Assembly (NCBI GenBank): GCA_025362415.1
Contig: JANYGM010000236.1
Location: 1-12,342, forward strand
From: a bacterium
GTDB taxonomy: Bacteria > Bacteroidota > Bacteroidia > Cytophagales > Thermonemataceae
Direction of reading: 5' to 3'
DNA length: 12,342 bases
Shown here: one piece after another, positions 6,355-12,342 of the stretch
Layout: each line of letters starts with the position of its first letter
Numbering within the stretch: the stretch's first letter is position 1
Made by a program: the position numbers and the translations under genes
The notes under the pieces: generated by a model
Seen by the model: only the letters and a program-made list of their open reading frames with translations
What the model was told of the DNA's origin: nothing
Database searches by the model: none

Positions 6355-7203
6355 CTAACTAAATAAATCTAAAATTGGTTTTTTTGTTATTTTTTCAATA
6401 TTTTTATTTTGCCACTTCCCCTCTTCTTTTCGTTGTTTAAAAGTCTTATTTACTTTATGTTTTTCTGTTTCTTTAAGCATTATTTCAACTTCTTTATGTG
6501 CATTTTTTATTCTATCTTCTGCCATACATATATAATCTTCGGACATCTCTATTCCTATATAATTTTTGTTTAGAAGTTTACTTGCAACACAAGTAGTGCC
6601 ACTTCCCACATAAGGGTCTATTATAATTCCTTCATTTTCGTCTAAAATAGAGTGAATACAACGTAATGGTAAAGCTAGCGGAAATGGTGCTGGGTGCGGA
6701 TTTTTCTGTTCTGGAGAAAATCTCCAAATAGAAGTCATCAAAGCGTGTTTTGATAAAAGTTCTTTGCCAATATTATTTTTATCTTTTGGTTTGTAAAGCC
6801 AATAAATTCGTTCATCAACTTGCCAAAATCTCCAGCCTCTAATATTTGCTGCAATAGCTCTGTCCCAAATAATCTCTTGCCTAATAAGCCAGTTAGTTTG
6901 ATTTAGCCACGTAATAGGGTGCATCATTATACCATTTTCCCACCTAGTTTTATGATTGTAAAAAAAACTTCCCCCAGGTTTTATTACTCTGTAAAGCTCA
7001 TTTAATACTTCTATTTGATTTTGCTGATAAGTTTTTTCATCTTTTTTATCACTAATTACATCATATTTAACATTTTTGACAAGCCAACCTTTTTTATTTT
7101 CTTGTTTATTATAAGGTGGAGATGTTACTCCCATATCAACACTTTCATCTGATAAAGTTTTTAATACTTCCAAAGTATCACCTATCAATATTTTATCAAT
7201 CAT
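6355..7203 (-). CDS. Beta-class DNA methyltransferase, predicted N4-cytosine type
   Basis: This 282-residue type II-style modification enzyme has motifs in beta-class order. The catalytic motif IV TSPPYNKQ is at residues 27-34. The SAM-binding motif I, DPYVGSGTT, comes late at 196-204, preceded by the motif X-like HPAPFP at 170-175. SPPY rather than DPPY is characteristic of N4-methylcytosine enzymes such as M.PvuII and M.BamHI, so m4C is predicted, though beta-class m6A cannot be excluded. The segment between (WRFWQVDERIYWLY and nearby) probably includes target recognition; specificity cannot be read from it. Its ATG overlaps the upstream gene's TGA as ATGA, which implies translational coupling. 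The C-terminal tail is Lys-rich and lies outside the conserved domain. Confidence 0.92.
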   Translation of the reverse strand: MIDKILIGDTLEVLKTLSDESVDMGVTSPPYNKQENKKGWLVKNVKYDVISDKKDEKTYQQNQIEVLNELYRVIKPGGSFFYNHKTRWENGIMMHPITWLNQTNWLIRQEIIWDRAIAANIRGWRFWQVDERIYWLYKPKDKNNIGKELLSKHALMTSIWRFSPEQKNPHPAPFPLALPLRCIHSILDENEGIIIDPYVGSGTTCVASKLLNKNYIGIEMSEDYICMAEDRIKNAHKEVEIMLKETEKHKVNKTFKQRKEEGKWQNKNIEKITKKPILDLFS

Positions 7204-7877
7204 TTAGTTAGTAGTTTTTGGTAGAATTTTTTATCAAAATATTGTTCATATTCCGTTAATATTGTTTTCTCCAGCAAATATACAATTTTTGCATCTTTGT
7301 CATCTATAAAATTTTTATAATCAAAATTACAACCTCTCAAATACCTTCCTTTTATATCTCCATTTGGGAAATGCCTTTGTAACTGTCTGTCAAAATTAGC
7401 AATAAAACTATCACAAATAAACGGAAATTCAATGATATAAATCAATTTCCCATCAATAAAACCACTTACAAGAAGTTGTGGAGCTTCTTTTTTATCTTTT
7501 TCAAATCTTGCCCAAGTATAATCAGTATAATTTCCACCCCCATTCAGTTTTCTACGTGTTTTTTTATCTGGATTATGGAAATCTACTGAATTGATGTTTT
7601 TTGGTTTTGCTTCACAATATAAAGGATTTCCTCCTATAATTGAAGATTGTTGAAAGCCATTAAAACCTATTTTCCCCTCACTATGTTCATATCCCGCAAT
7701 GGTTACTGTGAGATATTCACGTAATGTAGATGAATTTTTATCATTCATATACATTGTAAGGAGGTCAGATAATAAAGAAATTATTGTTTCTTTTGATGAA
7801 TTTAATAGCCTTGTGGTGAAATCTATATGTTTTTGTGTAGAATAAATATTTAATATTTTAGATAATTCTTGGTTCAT
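7200..7877 (-). CDS. Putative type II restriction endonuclease, unassigned family
   Basis: I do not recognise this 225-residue protein by family. It has a plausible PD-(D/E)xK-like active site: acidic residues Glu64 and Glu67 in GYEHSEGK, a predicted strand, then PLYCEAKPKN with Glu89 and Lys91, closely resembling the CEAKHQGK strand of EcoRI. A Gly-rich turn (RKLNGGGNYTDYTW, 109-122) and a second strand pair LLVSGFIDGKLIYIIEFPF follow. Its TGA overlaps the methyltransferase ATG by 4 bp, the usual compact arrangement of an R-M pair, with R first. No signal peptide is seen. Restriction activity is inferred from the E...ExK pattern and the neighbour; the site is unknown. Alternatives are an accessory or a different nuclease of the modification system. 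Confidence 0.65.
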   Translation of the reverse strand: MNQELSKILNIYSTQKHIDFTTRLLNSSKETIISLLSDLLTMYMNDKNSSTLREYLTVTIAGYEHSEGKIGFNGFQQSSIIGGNPLYCEAKPKNINSVDFHNPDKKTRRKLNGGGNYTDYTWARFEKDKKEAPQLLVSGFIDGKLIYIIEFPFICDSFIANFDRQLQRHFPNGDIKGRYLRGCNFDYKNFIDDKDAKIVYLLEKTILTEYEQYFDKKFYQKLLTK

Positions 7878-7948
7878 TCTAATATTTTTAGTTAATAAAA
7901 TTTAATTAAAGTTTATCTCACACAATTTTACTAAAAAAATCCCTTAAA

Positions 7949-7986
7949 ACAAAAAAAAGCCTATTTTCTCAAAAGAAAACGGGCTT
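7949..7986 (-). terminator. Rho-independent terminator after the lipoprotein gene
   Basis: Arms 7957-7969 and 7974-7986 form a 13-bp stem (AAGCC...TTTTCT against AGAAAA...GGGCTT) with one wobble and one mismatch, around a 4-base loop. On the minus strand the hairpin is followed by a T-rich run (A-rich 7945-7958 on the plus strand). It lies 36 bp beyond the lipoprotein stop codon and ends the aminopeptidase-lipoprotein unit before the restriction-modification block. Confidence 0.8.
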
Positions 7987-8021
7987 ATTTATAATTATTC
8001 AAAATAAGAAAATAAAATTAC

Positions 8022-8561
8022 TCAATATCCACAAGGACTTTCAAGCATATTTTTTACTATTTCATCATTATTTTTGTATAAAATTTTTGAAAAAGATTGG
8101 ATTATTTCATTCCAAGATGCTGATGAATATACACAACCCCCATTTAAATGATAAATTTTATTATCTTTTGCAATGACAAAATTATATCCTTTATTAAAAA
8201 TGAATTCTTCTTCAATTTTTGCATACGTTTTTAGCTTTAAAAATTGGTTATTTGCTTCTTGATAAGATTTATAGCTATAAATGGTTATCCAAAACCATAA
8301 AGAACTAATTGAATCTGGTGTCTTTTTAGCTTTAAAACCTAGTTCTTTTACTTCAAAGAAAGTATAATCATTAAATCCTTTATTTTTTGCATATTCTTTT
8401 AAAACAGTTGGTTTTTCTGTCATATTATATTTTTTTTCAAAGTTATTTTTTATTTTTTCAACTAACTGATTGTTTTGTTGAGAAAACAGTTTTGTATCAT
8501 TTTCTTTGGTTTTTGCACTACAAGAAGAAAGTAATACTATTACTAATGCTAAATATTTCAT
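8022..8561 (-). CDS. Small lipoprotein of unknown function
   Basis: This 179-residue protein starts with a clear lipoprotein signal: MKYLALVIVLLSSC, a lipobox LSSC with the lipidated Cys14, followed by a polar linker. The mature part has mixed charge with aromatic segments (SLWFWITIYSYKSYQEANNQF) and further Cys residues in GGCVYSS and ESPCGY, which could form a disulfide in the periplasm. No family is recognised. Sorting to the outer or inner membrane cannot be settled from the residues after Cys14 (SAKTKEND). It follows the aminopeptidase-like gene by 24 bp on the same strand and is closed by a terminator, so the two are probably cotranscribed. Confidence 0.8.
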   Translation of the reverse strand: MKYLALVIVLLSSCSAKTKENDTKLFSQQNNQLVEKIKNNFEKKYNMTEKPTVLKEYAKNKGFNDYTFFEVKELGFKAKKTPDSISSLWFWITIYSYKSYQEANNQFLKLKTYAKIEEEFIFNKGYNFVIAKDNKIYHLNGGCVYSSASWNEIIQSFSKILYKNNDEIVKNMLESPCGY

Positions 8562-8585
8562 TTTTATTATTTTAAAAAACTATAT

Positions 8586-9638
8586 TTACAAAGATGGATA
8601 TTTGTCTTTGAGATATTTAAAATATCTTGGAAAATTACTATCAAATTTCTCCTTAAATTCTTTTTCAAATTCATTTTGTTTTGAGTAATAACGCACATAA
8701 CCCATAAAAAAAGTATTATTTGGCACAAATTTAAGTAGTTTGTCCTTTTTGAATTTTTTAGTTTTAAAAGGAATTTCTGTAAGTCCAATTATTATTTCTT
8801 TGATAAGTGCAATTTTTAATTCTTTCTTTTCTGCTAAATTTTTCGTTAAAAAATCCTTGTTTTTATATAGTGTATCTAGTTTTTTAGCCCCACTCAACAT
8901 ATAGTTATTAAAAATATCATCATCAACTTTATCATTCATATAATACGCTAATTGTGTAGAATTTTGACCAAATTTCTGTGTCAAAAACCTTATTGCGCCA
9001 TAATCTCCCACAAAACTAGCCAAATTTTCGTTATAATCCACATCATCTTTTACATAAAGTGTGCCGTGAGTTAGCTCGTGAATAATAAGATTAGCTAAAT
9101 CTCCTTCTTTTCGTGCCAGCATACTGCTTAAAATGGGGTCATTAAACCAACCCAGCGTACTCCACGCACTTACCTGCTCCACATCTGCATCTAAGCCTGT
9201 TTGCGCAAGTGTGGCAGAATCTTTTTCTGCTTTTTTCCTATCAAAATGCCCTTTATAAGAAAATTTGCCAAGAAACCCAAACTCCCACTGATGCGCTTTC
9301 AATTCGTAGGGCGCACTTGCTGTTACAATCCAAAGAATAGGTTTGCCTTTTTGGTCGTACATTTTCTCATAACTTTTAGAGGGATTTATGCCCAAAGAAT
9401 CCACAGAAAACCGTTTTATTTCAGCTATCAAGCGGATTTTAGTTTTTAAACTATCTACAAAAGCGGGATTTTCTAAAAACTCATTGGTAGGTTTTGCGTT
9501 CCATAGTATTTTTGCTTGTCCTATGCCTTGTTGCACCCCATACCAAACAAGTTCATAATACCAAATAAGTGCCAAGACCAACAAGATAAGGCTTATTTGA
9601 AGTATTCTTTTAGTAATATATTTAATTTTCTTAAACAC
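8586..9638 (-). CDS. Membrane-anchored putative zinc aminopeptidase (COG4324/PF10023-like)
   Basis: The 350-residue protein has one N-terminal membrane segment (about residues 13-28, LQISLILLVLALIWYY) preceded by basic residues, so the catalytic domain is likely periplasmic. The zinc site is explicit: HELTH at 187-191, with the catalytic Glu188, and a third ligand expected at Glu204 in YNENLASFVGDYGA. Other family marks are the APYELKAHQWEFGFLGKFSYKGHF block and AWSTLGWFNDPILSSML. This matches the predicted-aminopeptidase family; the substrate is not known. The start is GTG at 9638, chosen because it gives the basic lead-in and membrane anchor. It is the first gene of a two-gene unit with the lipoprotein; the divergent DUF481-like gene starts 163 bp away. 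Confidence 0.88.
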   Translation of the reverse strand: MFKKIKYITKRILQISLILLVLALIWYYELVWYGVQQGIGQAKILWNAKPTNEFLENPAFVDSLKTKIRLIAEIKRFSVDSLGINPSKSYEKMYDQKGKPILWIVTASAPYELKAHQWEFGFLGKFSYKGHFDRKKAEKDSATLAQTGLDADVEQVSAWSTLGWFNDPILSSMLARKEGDLANLIIHELTHGTLYVKDDVDYNENLASFVGDYGAIRFLTQKFGQNSTQLAYYMNDKVDDDIFNNYMLSGAKKLDTLYKNKDFLTKNLAEKKELKIALIKEIIIGLTEIPFKTKKFKKDKLLKFVPNNTFFMGYVRYYSKQNEFEKEFKEKFDSNFPRYFKYLKDKYPSL

Positions 9639-9645
9639 TTTTTTT

Positions 9646-9691
9646 TGATGTGTGATGTATGATGTGTGATGTGTGAAGTGTGAGGTGTGAG
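9646..9691. repeat. Heptameric tandem repeat, unit TGATGTG
   Basis: Six 7-bp units plus a partial one run from 9646 to 9691: TGATGTG, TGATGTA, TGATGTG, TGATGTG, TGAAGTG, TGAGGTG, TGAG. The units decay toward the right. The array fills the middle of the divergent spacer between the aminopeptidase and DUF481-like genes. Its unit, rotated as TGTGATG, resembles the reverse-strand unit TGTGAAT of the array at 10645-10735. Confidence 0.85.
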
Positions 9692-9701
9692 TTTTTTTTA
9701 C

Positions 9702-9709
9702 TACTTTTG
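9702..9709 (+). promoter_or_regulatory. Candidate -7 promoter element for the DUF481-like gene
   Basis: TACTTTTG matches the Bacteroidota -7 consensus TAnnTTTG. The -33 position would fall inside the heptamer array that ends 10 bp upstream, where no exact TTTG is found. Transcription from here would give an untranslated leader of roughly 85-90 bases before the TTG start at 9802. Confidence 0.35.
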
Positions 9710-9801
9710 TATTTTCTTAATATAAAAAATCCGTGTTATCTGTGTCATCTTTTTAAAATCTGTGATTCTGACAACTACTGTGTTAAAAACCAACTAATCA
9801 C

Positions 9802-10632
9802 TTGAAAAATTACATATTTATTTTATTGCTTTTTATGTTTTCTATGCCCATAATGGCGCAAGATACCATTAAAAACATCAAAAAAGATACTTTAAAAAAA
9901 GATACATTGAAAGAAAATGTACCTATCAAACCAAAAATAGTTCCTCTTACCAAAAAACAGCGTTTTAACAAAAATTTCAAATACAAAATTGCCCTTGATG
10001 GCACGCTAATGACAGGTAACGTAGAACGCAAACTAGGCGTTTTTCGTACAGATATTGCCCATATTGATAGTGTTTTTGAGTTTGCAATGAGTCCACGTTT
10101 TGCTTATGGTGAACAAAATGGAAAACTTGCCGAAAGAGAATATTATACAGACCTAACGGCTATTTTATTCCCAAAAAACAAGGTTTATGCACTTGCTTTT
10201 GGCATTTTGGAGCAAAGTAATTTGCGTGCTATTCAGTTTCGTAGTCAGGCGGGAGCAGGTATAGGTTTTCATATATTTAATAAACCCAATAATATGCTTT
10301 CTATTACTAATGTTATTATCCACGAAAAGACTGATTTTCAAGATGATACCAAAAAAGAAACCATAGAACTTGCCCGCAATTCTACTCGTTTGAAAGGAAA
10401 GCATACGCTAATTTCCAAAAAACTTGTTTTTTCTCACGTTAGTTTTATGCAACCGTCCATTACAGACATCAAAAACTTGCGTTGGAACACGCTCCTAACG
10501 CTGGAAGTGCCTATTACTAATATTTTGCGTTTTCGTGTTACGTATGAACGCTTTTATGAAAGCGTGGTTGTCAATAACCGTAAAAACAATGATACACGCC
10601 TTGTAGTGGGTCTAGCTCTTGCAAACTTCTAA
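9802..10632 (+). CDS. DUF481-like outer-membrane beta-barrel protein
   Basis: The 276-residue product begins with a signal peptide (KNYIFILLLFMFSMPIMAQ, cleavage likely after Ala19) only if translation starts at the TTG at 9802; the next Met (residue 12) would destroy it, so TTG is preferred. A Lys/Thr-rich linker (KKDTLKKDTLKEN) leads to a region of alternating hydrophobic and polar strands. Segments resemble DUF481/YdiY-type barrels: KYKIALDGTLMTGN, FEFAMSPRFAYGEQNG, REYYTDLTAIL, RSQAGAGIGFH, and a C-terminal strand ending in Phe276 (VVGLALANF), as expected for an outer-membrane barrel recognised by the Bam machinery. The function of this family is unclear. It stands alone on the plus strand, flanked by heptamer arrays on both sides. 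Confidence 0.72.
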   Translation: MKNYIFILLLFMFSMPIMAQDTIKNIKKDTLKKDTLKENVPIKPKIVPLTKKQRFNKNFKYKIALDGTLMTGNVERKLGVFRTDIAHIDSVFEFAMSPRFAYGEQNGKLAEREYYTDLTAILFPKNKVYALAFGILEQSNLRAIQFRSQAGAGIGFHIFNKPNNMLSITNVIIHEKTDFQDDTKKETIELARNSTRLKGKHTLISKKLVFSHVSFMQPSITDIKNLRWNTLLTLEVPITNILRFRVTYERFYESVVVNNRKNNDTRLVVGLALANF

Positions 10633-10644
10633 CGCTGTATTCCT

Positions 10645-10735
10645 AATTACTAATTCACAATTCACAATTCACAATTCACAATTCACAATTCACAATTCAC
10701 AATTCACAATTCACAATTCCTAATTCCTAATTCAC
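10645..10735. repeat. Heptameric tandem repeat, unit AATTCAC
   Basis: About 13 units of 7 bp span 10645-10735. The order is AATTACT, nine perfect AATTCAC copies (10652-10714), two AATTCCT copies, and one more AATTCAC, then a degenerate AATTTTT. The array occupies nearly all of the spacer between two convergent genes, leaving no room for a separate terminator. Perfect internal copies beside decayed edges point to recent slippage. Read on the minus strand the unit is TGTGAAT. Confidence 0.95.
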
Positions 10736-10744
10736 AATTTTTAA

Positions 10745-11503
10745 TTAAATAGCTATTTCCAAATCCATATTTATTTTCTCGTCATTAAGTACCAAAATGC
10801 CTATTTCTGTATTTTCAAAGGGCTTTTTGCGTAATTCTGCCACAAAAAAACTCTTAATTTCTTGTAGATATTTAAGGTCTTTTTCCTCTAAATTTTTCCT
10901 GTAAATAAAATTTTCAAATGCTGGGAAATTTTTAACTAAATCATCTTTTGTATAAATTTCTGTTCCTTTCCATAAAGCAAGCGTTTGCCCAAGATAAAAA
11001 GCAATAGTTTTCCAAATATTTATATCTTCTGAATATTTTGCTTCAAAGGATTTAATCTGTTGAAAATCAATGATTTCTAAGGAGTTTATTTTATGAAAAA
11101 ATGGGTGAATTCCATTCAAAGTAGGTCTGATTTGACTTCTATAATTAGTACGAGTGCAAAAAGTCAAAATAGTACGAATACAACGGTAAGTATTCAGCAA
11201 AATATGCCTTTTAAGCCTATTTTTGATAGGAATATTGTATTTTTGCTGATGTAAATGATACGTATCAAGCAAAGAATTATGTACGCCATCAATGGTTGCT
11301 TTTGAAGGAATTGTATTGATAACTTGCTGATTTTCAATAGTAATTAAGTTGATATTCCAATCTAAGGCTAATGTTTGTTTGTAGGCTTGTATCCAATTAT
11401 GAGCGGTTTGTTTGTCTGGAATATTACTACATTCCAGCAAAACATCTTTATCTTGGCTATTTTGTGAACCAAAAAAGTAAAAAGGAGCATCAACAGGCAA
11501 CAT
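10745..11503 (-). CDS. Protein of unknown function with a weak nucleotidyltransferase-like motif
   Basis: This 252-residue soluble protein starts at the ATG at 11503. Near the N-terminus FYFFGSQNSQDKDVLL carries Gly12-Ser13, Asp18 and Asp20, reminiscent of the Gly-Ser...Asp-x-Asp motif of minimal polymerase-beta-type nucleotidyltransferases, but the spacing is shorter than usual. The region where a third acidic residue is expected (LDWNINLITIE, 47-57) has Asn50 and Asn52 instead. A helical, basic middle follows (IKNRLKRHILLNTYR, then TRTNYRSQIRPTL), which could bind nucleic acid or nucleotide. It is well formed and probably a real gene. It diverges from the YbbR-like gene with 158 bp between. 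A function should not be assigned on this evidence. Confidence 0.6.
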   Translation of the reverse strand: MLPVDAPFYFFGSQNSQDKDVLLECSNIPDKQTAHNWIQAYKQTLALDWNINLITIENQQVINTIPSKATIDGVHNSLLDTYHLHQQKYNIPIKNRLKRHILLNTYRCIRTILTFCTRTNYRSQIRPTLNGIHPFFHKINSLEIIDFQQIKSFEAKYSEDINIWKTIAFYLGQTLALWKGTEIYTKDDLVKNFPAFENFIYRKNLEEKDLKYLQEIKSFFVAELRKKPFENTEIGILVLNDEKINMDLEIAI

Positions 11504-11543
11504 TTTAGTCGTAAATTACGGTTTTTTATGTAGTGAACAAATA

Positions 11544-11551
11544 CAAAAATA
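11544..11551 (-). promoter_or_regulatory. Candidate -7 element for the 252-residue protein gene
   Basis: The minus strand reads TATTTTTG, fitting TAnnTTTG, 40 bases upstream of the ATG at 11503. No TTTG is found at the expected -33 spacing. The divergent spacer is very AT-rich, so a chance match is possible. Confidence 0.3.
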
Positions 11552-11661
11552 ACTAAAAAATTTTGAAATATGCCATAAAATTTCTTATTTGGGCAAAATT
11601 CAATCTATAATTCGTCAAAAATACATTACATATCATAATATCACACTTTACACCATAAAAA

Positions 11662-12144
11662 TTGGAGTTTTTCAGAAATATCATTGCGTGGCTTTTAGAG
11701 CCTTTCCGCCTCACCAACCGCACCAATTTGAAGGCTAGTTTGGCGTGTTTGTTCTTTGCTGTTATTTTTTGGTTTTTTAATGAATTGGGGCATCAGCATA
11801 GCGCAATACTACTTTATGCTGTTGATTTTGAACACAAATTACATAACCATAAAAATGACCATTTGCTTGATAATCATAAAAATATTGAAGTAACTGTTTC
11901 TGGCACTGGTTGGCGCATTTTACACGAACAATTACATACACAATATATGTGGAAAGAAACTATTATTTATCCGCTTAGTTATCAAAAAGAACATCAAAAT
12001 AGTAACGAAAACACGTTACAAGATACTATTTTTTCAAGAAAAAAATATGTTTTTGCTAATGATTTCAGACCATTATTGGCAAAGAAATTTGCAGAAAAAT
12101 TAAATATTATCCAAATAAAATCAGATACTTTTTATTTGGATTAA
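11662..12144 (+). CDS. YbbR-like domain protein, half-length
   Basis: The 160-residue product has a short cytoplasmic lead, one membrane segment (about residues 26-41, ASLACLFFAVIFWFFN) and then one YbbR-type repeat outside the membrane. Marks are VTVSGTGWRILHEQL and the closing DFRPLLAKKF...LNIIQIKSDTFYLD, which resemble the first YbbR repeat of Bacteroidota homologues. Those homologues are usually about twice as long and continue into a second half, which is missing here. The stop codon lies inside an 11-bp tandem duplication (12136-12157), and palindromes follow at once, so truncation or decay is likely. The start is TTG at 11662, since no ATG is available that keeps the membrane segment. 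Known YbbR/CdaR proteins regulate diadenylate cyclase in Firmicutes; the role in Bacteroidota is uncertain. Confidence 0.7.
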   Translation: MEFFRNIIAWLLEPFRLTNRTNLKASLACLFFAVIFWFFNELGHQHSAILLYAVDFEHKLHNHKNDHLLDNHKNIEVTVSGTGWRILHEQLHTQYMWKETIIYPLSYQKEHQNSNENTLQDTIFSRKKYVFANDFRPLLAKKFAEKLNIIQIKSDTFYLD

Positions 12145-12157
12145 CATTGGATTAACA
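12136..12157. repeat. 11-bp tandem duplication over the YbbR-like stop codon
   Basis: TTGGATTAACA occurs twice in immediate succession (12136-12146 and 12147-12157). The first copy contains the TAA that ends the YbbR-like frame. Eleven bases is not a multiple of three, so the event shifts everything downstream. Confidence 0.85.
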
Positions 12158-12188
12158 AAAAACGTAACTGTTTAGGTAGTATTTTGTA

Positions 12189-12208
12189 GGGGCTGGGCTT
12201 GCCCCCAG
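12189..12208. repeat. GC-rich small palindrome
   Basis: GGGGC at 12189-12193 pairs with GCCCC at 12201-12205, and alternative pairings such as CTGGG (12093+100, that is 12193-12197) with CCCAG (12204-12208) exist. It is a sharp GC-rich island in AT-rich sequence and looks like part of a dispersed extragenic palindrome. Confidence 0.4.
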
Positions 12209-12232
12209 TAATGTTAATTTCTATTTCCCCTG

Positions 12233-12260
12233 TGTCGTCAGGTGTTTCCACCTGACGACA
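12233..12260. repeat. Perfect 12-bp inverted repeat with 4-base loop
   Basis: TGTCGTCAGGTG (12233-12244) and CACCTGACGACA (12249-12260) are exact reverse complements around TTTC. The stem is GC-richer than its surroundings. No T tract follows on either strand, so a canonical terminator is unlikely; a REP-like element or protein-binding palindrome fits better. Confidence 0.7.
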
Positions 12261-12281
12261 AATGCGCTTTTAGGTTTTTCA

Positions 12282-12324
12282 TTTTGGAGAAAATAATGAT
12301 TTTTACGTTTTATTTTCTCCAAAA
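12282..12324. repeat. Perfect 15-bp inverted repeat with 13-base spacer
   Basis: TTTTGGAGAAAATAA (12282-12296) is the exact reverse complement of 12310-12324. It is the third palindrome within 140 bp. It could be the edge of a small non-autonomous element or a bidirectional hairpin in the intergenic tract. The window ends 18 bases further, so its context is cut off. Confidence 0.6.
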
Positions 12325-12342
12325 ACTGGTATTTAAAAGCTA

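Noticed and set aside
8567..8788. Minus-strand ORF of 73 codons inside the aminopeptidase gene
   Set aside because: It is a different frame of the same strand fully overlapping the 3' part of a well-supported gene, and it has no recognisable features of its own.
10645..10735. CRISPR array
   Set aside because: Units are 7 bp with no spacers, so this is a simple tandem repeat.
12282..12324. Rho-independent terminator
   Set aside because: The stem is AT-rich, the loop is 13 bases, and neither side is followed by a T tract.
1..12342. Avoidance of GAATTC as a sign of an active EcoRI-like system
   Set aside because: By eye I find two sites (8202-8207 and 11107-11112), against about four expected at this base composition. 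The difference is too small to mean anything in 12 kb.

Overview
The window looks like chromosome of an AT-rich member of the Bacteroidota, probably a marine or aquatic Cytophagia-type bacterium; the genus cannot be fixed from this alone. Reasons: candidate promoters follow the Bacteroidota -7 pattern TAnnTTTG, start codons lack clear Shine-Dalgarno sequences, succinate dehydrogenase is of the long flavoprotein type with a 256-residue iron-sulfur subunit, and there are a YbbR-like protein, a DUF481-like outer-membrane protein and heptameric intergenic repeats. Most genes lie on the minus strand and are best read from right to left.

Positions 200-4286 hold the succinate dehydrogenase/fumarate reductase genes. 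sdhA (2355-4286) is separated from sdhB (200-970) by about 1.4 kb. That gap carries a Uma2-family nuclease-like gene and three small helical proteins, all on the same strand with 6-31 bp gaps. No cytochrome b subunit (sdhC) is in the window. The sdh genes are visibly richer in G+C than the genes between and upstream of them.

Positions 4399-7877 form a block of two restriction-modification systems. The first is a close homologue of EcoRI and its methyltransferase (m6A, predicted site GAATTC), with M upstream of R, the reverse of the classical plasmid operon. The second is a beta-class methyltransferase with a TSPPY motif (predicted N4-cytosine) whose start overlaps the stop of a 225-residue protein with a Glu...Glu-x-Lys nuclease-like signature, probably a restriction enzyme of unassigned family. 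A 14-bp exact direct repeat inside a longer imperfect repeat flanks the EcoRI-like pair, which suggests insertion as a unit. A rho-independent terminator (about 7949-7986) insulates the block from the genes upstream.

Positions 8022-9638 encode an inner-membrane-anchored zinc aminopeptidase-like protein and a small lipoprotein in one transcription unit. A divergent gene (9802-10632) encodes a DUF481-like outer-membrane beta-barrel and is flanked on both sides by related 7-bp tandem repeats in opposite orientation.

The right end holds a 252-residue protein with a weak nucleotidyltransferase-like motif (10745-11503), a half-length YbbR-like membrane protein (11662-12144), and a palindrome-rich tract of repeat or mobile character (12136-12324). 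No tRNA, rRNA or CRISPR array was seen, and no stretch over 300 bases lacks a gene.
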